A DNA stretch of 64,000 bases from Prorocentrum cordatum (lineage: Eukaryota; Sar; Dinophyceae; Prorocentrales; Prorocentraceae), in NCBI GenBank assembly GCA_963575745.1, contig CAUYUJ010017960.1:87001-151000 (forward strand). The letters are read 5' to 3'. The translations under genes were made by a program, and so were the position numbers. Shown in pieces: positions 53,615-63,365 of this stretch. A model generated the notes under the pieces. The model did not search any database. It saw nothing but the letters and a program-made list of their open reading frames with translations, and was not told where the DNA came from. Within the stretch, counting starts at the first letter, position 1. Every line of letters starts with the position of its first letter.

Positions 53615-54076
53615 ATGCTTTCGGGTCCTGCCAGGCCCAGGCCACGGCGCGCCGCGGCTCGCAGGACTGGCTACAGAAAGAGGCGCGGCATGAAGGCCGG
53701 CTGGCAGGCCCTCGCACACCTGGTGCACGCGGAGTTGCACAGCCATTGGCGCCACTACGGCGAACAGAAGTACGACAAGCACGGGCTACACGAGCTTGGG
53801 AACAACCAGCAGGATTGGGATCAGACGTACGTGCCGAAGTACGACACGTACGACAGCAACAGCTAGCACCACAATTACAACACCAAATACGCACCTAGAC
53901 AGGGCAAGGTAGAGCAGCCCGAAGGGATGACCAAGTACATTGTCGTGGAAATACTGGTGGACCACGGCTACGCCGCTTACGACGGTAACAACTGCAATGG
54001 TTACAACCGCTACGACGAATGCAACGGCGAAGAAGACTACGCCGCATACGGCTTCTTCTTTGGACGCCCGAAATGA
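53615..54076 (+). pseudogene. Tyr/Asn/Asp/His-rich reading frame with one in-frame stop
   Basis: The plus-strand frame from 53615 reads, after a basic start, GWQALAHLVHAELHSHWRHY, then GEQKYDKHGLHELGNNQQDW and VPKYDTYDSNS. It meets TAG at 53864-53866 and then continues in the same frame for 70 more codons with the same character (HHNYNTKYAPRQGKVEQPEG; YAAYDGNNCNGYNRYDECNG; EEDYAAYGFFFGRPK), to TGA at 54076. The single stop inside one compositionally uniform frame suggests a broken gene or a sequencing error. It directly precedes an array encoding GHQQSYE-like heptapeptides, so the two may derive from one repetitive protein. The left arm of the foldback element overlaps its last codons. Confidence 0.45.
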
Positions 54077-54290
54077 GTACAGAAATAATGGGTTCAATGC
54101 CCAACAACAAATGTTGTCCCAAACCAACAGCGGCCGCTGTTGGGCAGGCGGCCTTCTGACTCGCATGGACACAGGCCGCGGCAGCGTGGACAGCGAGTCC
54201 AGTTCAAAATGAACAAGATCTGCTGTTGGGCATTGTACCCATTCTTTCCATGCCCATTTCGTTCGTGCAAATCTTCGCCCTACCGCCCAC
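54056..54290. mobile_element. Foldback element with long imperfect inverted ends
   Basis: The left arm, about 54065-54118 (core AATGGGTTCAATGCCCAACA), pairs with the right arm, about 54217-54276 (core TGTTGGGCATTGTACCCATT), at roughly 80 percent over 50 nt or more. The interior holds a perfect 20-nt palindrome, CCAACAGCGGCCGCTGTTGG, at 54123-54142, and a second stem (GACTCGC...GCGAGTC). There is no coding capacity. It is similar in size class to the foldback element at 14.2 kb but unrelated in sequence. Confidence 0.65.
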
Positions 54291-54419
54291 GATGCCGGCA
54301 GATTTTCGAGAGCCACCAGCGGAACTTCGAGGGCCACCATGCTGCTACGAGGGCACTGGAACACGGATCACTACGACCTGCCAGCAAACGACTCTGACGC
54401 TAACTACGAGAACCCATAG

Positions 54420-56310
54420 AAGGAGGCGTGGAAGACCTTCGAAGAGGGGCAAAAAGCAGAACCACGAAAAACACCAGAGGACCTACGAAGACCACCAGCG
54501 CAGCGAGGACGGCCACCAGCAGAGCTACCAGGGCTACCAGCAGAACGTCGCGGGCCACCGCCAGGGCTTGGAGGGCCACCAGCAGATCTACGAAGACAAC
54601 CAACAGGGCTACGGGGCTACGAAAACCACCAGCAGCACTGCATGGGCCACAGCTACATGGACCACCAGCAGCGCTGTGCCGGCCAGAAACAAAAACCTAC
54701 GAAGGCTACCAGCCGACCCCCGGGGACCACAAGCAGAGCCACGAGGGCCACTAGCAGAGGCCCAAGGGCGACCAGCAGAGCCACTTGGACCAACCGCAGA
54801 GCTACGACGGCCACAAGCAAGATCTCACGGGCAACAGGCAGAACGAGGAGGACCACCAACGAATCTACGAGGGCAACCATCAGAGCTGCCAGAGCTACGA
54901 GCAAAGCTGCTGGGCCCACCACGAAGCGACGCGGGCCACCAGCAGAGCTTCGACGGCCTGTAGCTGAACGACGACGAGAGCCACCAGATGAGCTACCAGG
55001 GCCACGAGCAGCGCTGCGAGGGCCACAAGTCGACCTGCGAGAACCACCATCAGAGCTACCAGGGCAGCCTGCAACGAGGGCCACCAGCAGAGCCGCGAGG
55101 ACCGCCAGCTGAGCTGCCAGGGCCACCAACGGAATTACGAGTGCCGCCAGGAGGACTAGGCGAACCACCAGCTGAGCTACCAGGGCCACCAGCTCGGCTA
55201 CGAGGGCCACAGGCTGAGCTCGTAGGGCCACCGCCTGAGCCACGAGAGCAACCAGCGGAGCTACGAAGGCTGCGAGGGCCACCAGCTCAGCTATCACGGC
55301 CACCTGCTGAGCTAGGACACTCACTACCACTGCGGCCTGGGTAACCTGCAAAGAGACGAGGGCAACACGCTGAGCTCAGAGGAGGGCCACACGCTGAGCT
55401 GCGAGGCCCACAGGCAGAGCCATGAGAGCCCATGGCTGAGCTGAACTGCGAGGCCCACCTGCTGAGCTGCACCTGCCGATCTACGAGGGAAGGCCCGAAC
55501 CTGCACTTCCAGGGCAACTCGGCTACGAGGGCCCCCCAACGGAACTGGGCGGGCCACCGGCTGAGCTACAATGGCCACATGTAGAGTCCCCAGAGCCACC
55601 CGCATAGCTACGAGAGCCACTACCTGAGCTTTAAGTTCGCTGCAAGGGCCGCAAGCGGAGCTACGAGTCAGAGCTAGTAGGGCAGCAGGGCCACGTGCTG
55701 TTCTACGTGGGCCTGCAGCAGAGCTACGAGGGGCACTAGCTGAGCTGCGACCCCCACGCGCTGAATTACGTGAACCACGCGCAAGGCTACGGGAATCACG
55801 CGCCGAGCTACTAGGGCCAACAACTGTACTACGAGGACCACGAGATGGACACCAAGGCCCACGGAAAGCCTGGACAACCGAAAAGCCGATCGCTATCGGA
55901 GACACGATGAAGGTCAGTTCGGTAGGAGTAGTTCGAGTGCACGGTGTTGGAACTGAGCGTCCAGACACTGACAGTCCGCTGCACCGACGGCTGGGAGGAT
56001 AACGTCCCCAGCTACTTCACCCACAGGACGCCACAAGGAGAGCGACGAGGGCCACAAACTGAGTTACGAGAGCTACAATGCAGGCTACGAGGCCCACCAG
56101 CTCAGCTACCAGGGCGACCAGCTTACCTACGAGGGTCACGACCTGGACCACTCGTGCCACCAGCTGAGCCACAAGGGTAACTACCAGAGCTGCGTGAGCT
56201 ACGAGGACCACCAGCTGATGTGCAATGGCCACCTGCCTGGCTGGGAGAAACACCGCCTGGCTGGGAGGGTCACCTGCGGAGCTACGAGGCCACCACCATA
56301 ACTACGAGAC
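54420..56310 (+). repeat. 21-nt minisatellite, about 1.9 kb, heptapeptide-encoding
   Basis: Diverged units like GGCCACCAGCTGAGCTACGAG follow one another, mostly at exact 21-nt spacing (for example eleven units in 55081-55320). On the plus strand they read GHQQSYE with variants (GHQQSYQ, GHRLSHE) over long stretches, interrupted by stops and occasional frame changes. In the other plus frames they read GPPAELR, and on the minus strand LVALVAQ. Divergence between neighbours is high, so this is an old array. Confidence 0.9.
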
Positions 56311-57280
56311 CCATGCGGCAAGAGCACCTTAGCGGGCCGTGACTGGGGCCTGATCTCTACCTGCTATCCCTTTCTCCATGATGGGCCTCAGGATGTACGA
56401 TGTACAAGCGTGCTCCCCCCACCCCCCGGCAACGGAAGGTGGGTCCCGCTCCCGTGAAGCCCGCCCGCGGCTCGCAGGATGAGGAAGGAAAGGGAGGGAG
56501 GGAGGGATGGCAAAAAGAGGAGGAGAAGGAAGAGGAGGAGGAGGAGGAGGAAGAAGATTGCCGGTGAGGCCTTGGCGAGGTCTGATGGGGGGATTGGATG
56601 AGATGTGGGAGATGGGGTTGGTCATGGCCGTGAGGGCGACACAATATCTTCGTCGAGGGCACCTTTCCCCTGGATAGTTCTTACACCCCAGGGGGTCCTT
56701 GCATTACCTGGCCGTTCAGCATATTCAGGGTGCTCGCCCCTCTACTTTCTCACTGCTGCTGGGTTAGGGCAGCCTCTTTGTCCTGTCTCCTACGTCGGGG
56801 AAGAGGGGAAGCAAGGAGAGTTAAGCAGGCGAGTTTTGTCTTACAGATGTTACAATCCCGAGTGTGGTCGTCCACCCAACGTAATAGGAGGAGGGGGAGG
56901 AGGAGGAGGAGGAGGAGGAGGAGGAGGGGGAGGAGGAGGATGGGGAGGAGGAGGGGGAGGAGAGAATGAAGAAGAGGAGAAACAGAGACGAGGGAGGGAT
57001 GCTGAGGTCGACTGGGGAGGGAGGAAGCGTCACGCTCCGCAGCGCCGTCCGGGGCCCCATCCACTGCTGGAGGGGCCCCGCACGTGTGGAACTTACAGCT
57101 CACAATCAGTTGCGGCAGTGCTCGGATCCCGCCCTGCCCAGCGGACGCACGGTCAGTTTCTTCGTTCCGTTCGATCCGTACTACAGCCAGCACGGATGGA
57201 ACCCGATTGCCCCTGATACGGCAGGGGCTGCAGATTTGAGATGATCTCGATGCAGTTCCAGGCCCGTCTCTCTTGCATGT
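56311..57280. other. Gene-free stretch with (GGA)n tracts
   Basis: Triplet tracts lie at 56515-56560 and 56886-56975. Frames are repeat-derived. No motif was seen. Confidence 0.45.
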
Positions 57281-57815
57281 TTCGTCAGTGGAGCTTCGGC
57301 GTCAGTCGGTGTCGGAAGAAGAAGGAGGAGGCAGAGGGGGCGGGCCTTCTCAGAAGGCTCAGAAAGCACCCATGGTGGGGGTGAGGCCGAGGAGGAGACT
57401 GAGAAAGGGGGGGAGGACCGAGGATCGAAGGATCGAAGATAGCATAAAGGATGAGGGTCGCAGATCGGGGATCGAGGAAAAGGTGGATGGACAGGATGGG
57501 GCGGATCGAAGAAGAGGAGGGCGACCGAGGACCCGAGGATGAGGGGGCGGGTCTTCGCTAGAAGGCTCAGAGGGCCTCCGACCGTCTGGGAAGCTCCCTG
57601 ACCCAGACACACAAAGTCCTGCAACAAAAACCGGAGGTGATTCTCGATTTCCGGCCTCTGGGGGCCCTTGCCGGGCCCCGGGGCCCTCGAACACAGGATC
57701 GGCATGGAATCCTTGCCCTGGAGAACGGGTCGGGGCTCCTGGTGCCCGCGTGTTGAAAAAAAAAATCAACGCGTATCCAGGAATCTCCGAAGCCCACCCG
57801 CATTCCGAGAAGGCC
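57281..57815. other. Gene-free stretch
   Basis: Contains short GAGGATCGAAGGATCGA units at 57415-57480. The segments 57335-57375 and 57545-57590 share a CTTCTCAGAAGGCTCAGA-like block, a small diverged duplication. No gene is supported. Confidence 0.4.
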
Positions 57816-57819
57816 TGCC

Positions 57820-58245
57820 CCCTCCTCCTCCTCCTCCTCCTCCTCCTCCTTATCATCCTTCGCCGCCTCCTCCTCCTCCTCCTCCTCCTCCTCCTCCTCC
57901 TCCTCCTCCTCCTCCTCCTCCTCTTCCTCCTCATCCTCCTCCTTCCCCCTTCCCTCCCTCCCTCCCTTCCTCCTCCTTCCTCCTTTCTCGTCCCTCCTTC
58001 CCTCCCTCCTCCCTCAAGAGGAGGGACGAAGGAGGGAGGCAAAAGGAGGAGGGAGGCAAAAGAAGGAACGGAAGAGAGAGGCACGGAGGGAGCGAGAAGG
58101 GAGGGAGGAGGGAGGAGGGGGGGAGGAACTGGGGAGGGACGGAGGGAGGGGGCAGGGAGGAGGGAGTGAGGGAGGGGGGAGGGAGAAGGAGGAGGAGGAG
58201 AAACTTCCTCCTTTCTCTCCCTCCCTCCCCCCCTCCCCCCCTCCC
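57820..58245. repeat. (CCT)n tract followed by a GGAGGGA tract
   Basis: (CTC)n at about 57820-57945 and CCCTCC units to 58015, then abruptly complementary GGAGGGA units at 58018-58200. The two halves could pair. Confidence 0.9.
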
Positions 58246-58427
58246 CCCCCCTCGGCGCGCCGGTGGTCCTCGGCCCCCCGCCGCCGGGCGTCCGCCGGCT
58301 CGGGGGAGCCGCCTCTCCGCCGGTCCTGCTGCGGGGGAGGGCGGGTGCGGCCGAGGGCGGCGCCGAGGCGTGCCGCGGGCTCGGGGGGCGCGGGAGGCCT
58401 GGGCCCAGGTGGCGCCGTGGCGCGCAC

Positions 58428-58700
58428 GTGAGGAGGAGGAGGAGGAGGAGGAGGAGGAGGAGGAGGAGGAGGAGGAGGAGGAGGGGGACGAGGACGAGCG
58501 GGATGAGGAGGAGGAGGAGGAGGAGGAGGAGGAGAAGGTGGAACATGAGCAAAAGCAAGAGAAGGAGGAAGAGGAGGAGGAGGAGGAGGATGAGGACGAA
58601 CGGGATGAGGAGGAGGAGCGGGATGAAGAGGAGGAGGGGGATGAGAAGGAAGAGGAGGAGGAAGAGGAGGAGGGGGACGAGGAAGAGGAGGCGAGGGACT
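58428..58700. repeat. (GAG)n tract, interrupted
   Basis: About 270 bp of GAG triplets with GAC/AAG interruptions. GGACGAG-CGGGATGAGGAGGAGG occurs twice, near 58490 and 58595. The Glu-rich plus frame and Leu/Val-rich minus frame are artefacts. Confidence 0.95.
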
Positions 58701-59238
58701 ATTTTCCCACGAGGGCCCATGGGCAGAACATCGACGACCTCGGCCTCAAGCCGATCCTGCTGCGCGAGCGGCCTCCTCGCGATGCCGAATCCTCTCCGCC
58801 AGCGCCGACACTGCAGGTGTCGAAATAAGGCGCGAGCGGGAGGACGCCGAGGAGGCTGGACCAGATACCGCTGCTCCGAACAGCACAGACCTGGCCGAGG
58901 AACGACGTGTGGTGCCAGCAGAACCCGCAGCAACTGTATATTCATACCTGTAGTGAGGGCCAAGACAACGTCGAATTCGACTCAGCGCGCCTCGCCCGCT
59001 AGGGCCAGGCTCGCCATCACGACCACCAGCCAACTTAAAGCATCGTTTGCTGGTGAACACGCCGCAGTGGAAACAGAACAGCAGAGGAGCACACCCCACA
59101 TCCTGCGCAAAGGTCGTATACAGGAGGTGGCCTCGCTCGCTCTCGGCACCTTGCACTCGACGGAGGGCAGCGGGCAGACTTTTACAACCAGTCATGGGTC
59201 TGCTATCGCCAAACGTCGTTTTAAAACATTTGGTGCAC
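58701..59238. other. 3' flank of element C
   Basis: Ordinary sequence downstream of the RNase H-like region. It may include the 3' untranslated part of element C. No terminal A-run or repeat tail was recognised. Confidence 0.35.
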
Positions 59239-60271
59239 CTAGCGGCGCACGGGGTTTACTCGCCCCCTAGGTCCAGGATAACCCACTCGTGCCATTCTAC
59301 GGCTCGCGGGGTTCGCGATTAAACCCCAGGGGCCGCGAGATACCGACGGGGCTCGAGTTTCGGAAAAACACGGCAGGACCGAACCGAACATGACCACTAG
59401 CTTCTTTAAGAGGGCCACATCTCGATCGAATTGCTCGAGCTCGTCGGCCGGCAGAGACGGATGCAGCGACAGCGCTTGCTTCGCAAGACGGCCCGCATCC
59501 TGGCTTCCGAGAGCAATCTTCCGCACCCGAGCAGGAAACGCGGCCATCACCTCCTCGGACCTGTGGGCAGGTGCGTGAGAAATCGAAGCAATGCAGTAAT
59601 GGCCTTGTTCCTGGAGGGCCCATCTCCGCAGGCCAGCGAACGCGTGGCCTGGGCCCAGCTGGGCAGACGCCCGAGAGGTGGCGAGCGACACAGCGCCCAA
59701 ACAATCAAAATGGGCCTCGCAGACTACGCGGGCGAGCGCGGCTTCTCCAAGGTGCCCCCCCAGCTGGAGGCGCCTGGGGGAGATCTGGCCGCGCCGTTCC
59801 CAAAAGTCGAAAGCGAACCTCGCGCGGGGTCTCGCTCGACCGATCGGAGAAGACCGCAGCGCAGATAGCCCGATTGAGCTCTCGGAGCGCAAGCTGGCCT
59901 GCCGAACCGTCGACGACAATCCGTGCACCGACGGCTCGGGTACAGAACTTCTCGATAGATAGTGGCTCCCTAGACGGCCCTTTGAGCAGCGGGCCGAGGT
60001 CGAGGCAGGGGCGGGGCGCCTCAGGCTGAGCCACAATCATCAGGCGAAACCAAAACAGAAGTTTCCATGAGCACAGTTTCAAGCAGCAGGGGTCTCCTCG
60101 TCTGAGAGATGCTCGCAGCGCGCTTCGTCGACGGTCGGGTCGGCGCAAATAAAACGGTGGACTATGGAATCGGGTTCCCCATGCAGCGGACAGGCCCCGT
60201 CGGAATCGCACCCCGGTGCATTCGACCGATCCGCAGTCCAGTAGGCCCCCGAGAAACACGCAGAGAGCCAA
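59239..60271 (-). pseudogene. RNase H-like domain of element C, frameshifted
   Basis: The frame 60271-59705 gives ARIVVDGSAGQLALRELNRA at about 59925, matching the first strand of RNase H with its catalytic Asp (x-x-x-DGSA). After a shift, the frame 60036-59239 gives VVCEAHFDCLGAVSLATSRA and ends with ISHAPAHRSEEVM, which fits the later part of the fold, including a His before the last acidic position. RNase H in non-LTR elements degrades the RNA strand during integration. The split shows this copy is inactive. Confidence 0.6.
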
Positions 60272-60829
60272 AATTTCTGCCGACCGCCGAGCTTCCTGGA
60301 GCGAAGTAAACGCGCAGGGGGGCCAGTTGGCACGCGAGCGGCACGGAGGTCAGGGAGAGCGCTGGCCATCCTACGCTCATGCATCCGCTGGGCGCCTTCA
60401 CCCAGAAGCTCATTGAGCATGGCAGGGGGCGCGCGCAGCAGGTCGATAAACATATCCTCCTTCGCCGCGCCAAACTGAGAAATCCACCGCCTTCCACTCA
60501 TTCCTGCTCAGACGCAGTATCAGCCTGTGAACAGGGCCCCGAGATTGACCCCAACCCGCGGGCTCCAGATCGAGCTCCTGGCCCTGAGCCGTGCCCCGCC
60601 GAATCTGAATGTGATGCTTAAAACAGAAGGGGGGCGCGTCAGGCATGGTCGCCGATCGCCGCGTGCTCGCAGCCCACTGGCGGGCCGGGGCCACGGACTG
60701 CTTCCAGGCAGGACCGCCGTGCAAAACAAGTTTGGCCGTCAGAGACGCGCCTCGAAACGCTGGGCCGCAGCCGGCGAGAGGGGCGCTCCGAAGGGGCCGA
60801 AGCTCAGCGCCAGTCATTCCCAAAACCAT
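60079..60829 (-). pseudogene. Post-RT linker and zinc-binding segment of element C
   Basis: Two minus frames. The upstream one (60829-60410) gives AWKQSVAPARQWAAST, typical of the Trp-containing linker after RT. The downstream one (60501-60079) carries C-x5-C-x2-H-x7-H-x3-C within GCDSDGACPLHGEPDSIVHR and FICAD, a plausible zinc-binding cluster between RT and RNase H. The two overlap by about 90 nt in different frames, so a frameshift lies between. Confidence 0.6.
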
Positions 60830-60935
60830 GACACCATAAACAGCAGCTGGGCGAACGCCCGCAATTTAAATCTTCTGCACTCTGGACTTGTCCCGAGGAT
60901 GCTTTCGACGATAATGTGAAATCAGCCGATGCCTT

Positions 60936-61982
60936 TTACTCATCATCTTGAATATATCCTTCCTCTTGGCCCCCCCTCCTCTGCATGGCCGACGCGGACC
61001 TGGAGTCGGGCCCGCGCCGTGCGAAACGGCCGCGCTGGTCGCGGCCGACGGACATGCTGCGGGCGAGCGACGGCGAAGACGGCCGGCGAGGCGCTGCGAG
61101 GAGGCGAAGGTGACAGCTCTGTCCTCGGCCAGGCGAACATTCAGCCCTTTCGGGGAGGACGCCCTCCAGGTCCACCCCTGCACGCGCCAAGTTAGCTACA
61201 ATCGCATCCTCGTCGCCATGCGCGGCTGCCGTGTGGTCGTCAACGCAGCAGCCGAGGGGGGGCCACAGGGTGCCTCTGGGGCCGCGCATCGAACTCGAAC
61301 ATGGCATAAACCTTAACGGAAACATCATTGACAATGTCTCCAGCTGGGGCCCATGTTCAGCAAAAAGAACAAGGGGATAATGATTGGCCCCGAGCCTGAG
61401 GATCCTGGGTGGCCTCCAGAGGTTATATAACGCCTCTACGAACACCATGGGAATCTTCCAACAGATTGTCCTGTCACGGAGCCAGACCTGGATGAAGGAC
61501 TCGGAATTCTTCGTGCAGTCCTTGATGAAACCTGCGGTGGACTTACCACTCGACGGAGCCTGTTCCGAGAGCGCGCATTGGTTCCAGATGGGCGCCTCTG
61601 AGTTCTGACCACGCCCAAAAGACCAGTCGGGCCTGTGGGCCCTCTCCAGAAAGTCGCCACACTGGCGCCGACGGAGCCGTTCCCGAACTCGCACGGGAGA
61701 CCCGAGGAGCAGGAAAGGCCGAATACCACCTTTAGGCTTCTCCACGAGCGGCATCAACATCCACCGCAGTCGGGCAGGAAAGATACCTGAGCGCACGAGT
61801 GCCTCATGGAGCATCGCCAGGCTCTCCAGCCCTTGGTCGATGAGGCAGGCGAAGTGCCCGGGGTGGTAGCCGCCCAGCGACTGGGACGTGCGATGGCTGA
61901 AAGATCGCGAAACCGCCCGAATCTGACGGGCTCGCTCGCAGGAAACACTCACGATTGGGTATCCAAGACGACGTCGGCGCAA
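60936..61982 (-). pseudogene. Reverse transcriptase of element C
   Basis: A 348-codon minus frame with no internal stop. Residues 33-53 (SQSLGGYHPGHFACLIDQGL) match the start of the RT in element A. Residues 76-89 (LMPLVEKPKGGIRP) are the conserved block before the first RT motif. Residues 192-212 give PRILRLGANHYPLVLFAEHG. Residues 246-249 (CVDD) form the catalytic box, with Val in place of the Ile of element A, followed by AHGDEDAIVANLARAGVDLE. The RT N-terminus and the endonuclease are missing. The frame ends in low-similarity sequence with a probable frameshift before the linker. Confidence 0.85.
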
Positions 61983-61998
61983 GTTCGTTGCCGAACAG

Positions 61999-62080
61999 CC
62001 TCCCCCCCCCCCCCCCCCTCACGCGCGCACGCATACACGCGCGCGCGCACGCGGGCGCGCGCGCGCGCGCCCCGAGGAGC
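61999..62080. repeat. C17 run and alternating CG/CA tract
   Basis: Seventeen C at 62002-62018, then CACGCGCGCACGCATACACG and further GCGC alternation to about 62076. It borders the 5' end of element C. Confidence 0.95.
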
Positions 62081-63060
62081 CGCAACGATTCCGAATTGGT
62101 AAACAATTCCAACGCGTGGGTTTCCAAATGCTGGACCGCGGGGAAGCATTGTGGAACGCCCGCGCGTCGTCGAAAAGCCGCGCGCCGCCTGCCCCCGCCA
62201 TGGAATCGCGCCGCGCGCGCCGCGGAGGCGCGACCCACGCGGCCCCCGAGCCAGGTCCCCACGTGGCCGCCATGGAGCCCATCGCCGCGATGATGTTTCG
62301 TTCCGCGGTCGTTGGGCATAGCGCCCGAGCGAACCTCGAAGCGCGCAGCCGTCGAACCGCAGACGGAATCGGCGCGCGCGGCCGGCGAAGCGCCGCGCGC
62401 TGCCCCGGCCGCGCGGCCGCTCGTTTGCGCGGGAGAGACACCTCCCAAGCTGATTCACGGTGGAACGCGCCAGCGCGGGACCGATGGACCACGAGGAAGG
62501 GCCTCTTCGGGGGCCCTACATGAAGAAGAAGCGCGCGAGCGTGAGCGCTGCATGGGGAATTGGCGGGGCGCGGGGGGCCGTTGGATCTCGCGCCCGCGCA
62601 AGTCGAGCAAACTTCGCCCCCGGGGAGCGGGCGCTCGCGGGGCCCGCCGCGGGGGCGGGGGCTGCTGGCACAGACTCTGCCGCAACCGCGGCGAGGGCCT
62701 GCTGCGCCCCCTCGGGGGCCATGGCGCGCGGCTGCGCTCGTGGCGGAGAAGAACGACCTGGCGGCAAATGCCGGCGACGAAGCTACAGCGACCGCGGGCG
62801 CGGCGGCGCAATCGCGAGCCCCAAGGCAGCGCGGCCCGCCGCGAGGGCATCCTCTCCAGTTGAGCGGGCGCCCGAGGGCGGGCCCAGGCCGCCTCCCCAA
62901 CGCCCCCGCCGCCTTTCCGCAACGCCCTCCTTCCCGCCCCCGTTCGGCTACGATGCGGGGCGCGTTTCCGGCCCTGGTCTCGCCCGCTTTCGCTGGCCCC
63001 CCCTTCTGCGGGCGCGCGCCATTCTTACCGCGATTATTTGCACAAGTGAATGAATAATAA
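62081..63060. other. Very GC-rich gene-free stretch
   Basis: All six frames are long and Arg/Ala/Gly/Pro-rich; the minus frame 62019-63620 reaches 533 codons with no motif. Likely compositional. Confidence 0.45.
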
Positions 63061-63061
63061 C

Positions 63062-63220
63062 AAATCGTGCTCAAAATCGCGGGTGGTTTCGTGGGGCCTC
63101 GCATGGGGGCGCGGAATCGTGGCCGAAAATCGCGGGCAAAATCGCGTCCGAAAACGCTGGCAAAATCGCGTTCGGAAGTCGCGGGCGAAATCGCGGGCGC
63201 GGGATCGCGGGCCAGCCTGG
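63062..63220. repeat. Minisatellite built on AAAATCGCGGGC
   Basis: Units such as CAAAATCGCGGG, GAAAATCGCGGGC, CAAAATCGCGTCCG and CGAAATCGCGGGC recur at 12-21 nt spacing. Confidence 0.85.
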
Positions 63221-63269
63221 CGCGCCGGCGCGCCAAGAAGGCGCGCCCGCGCAACGTTAGCGACGGCAA

Positions 63270-63365
63270 GGAAAAAAAAAAAGAGGGGGCGGCAGCAGCA
63301 GCAGGAAGGCCAGCAGCAGCAGCGGGAAGAACAGAAGAAGAGGAAGCAGCAGCAGAAGAGGAGGA
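63270..63365. repeat. (AGC)n/(GAAGA)n patch
   Basis: Interrupted CAG/AGC and AGAAGAGG units. Confidence 0.85.

Larger units (their letters stand above)
59239..61995 (-). mobile_element. Non-LTR retrotransposon C: RT, zinc-binding segment, RNase H-like
   Basis: Minus-strand order: RT (61982-60936), post-RT linker (60829-60500), zinc-binding segment (60501-60079), RNase H-like domain split over two frames (60271-59705 and 60036-59239). No endonuclease lies upstream. The element stops at about 61985, next to a C17 run and alternating GC, so this copy is 5'-truncated or interrupted. RT sequence shows it is the same family as element A. Confidence 0.85.
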
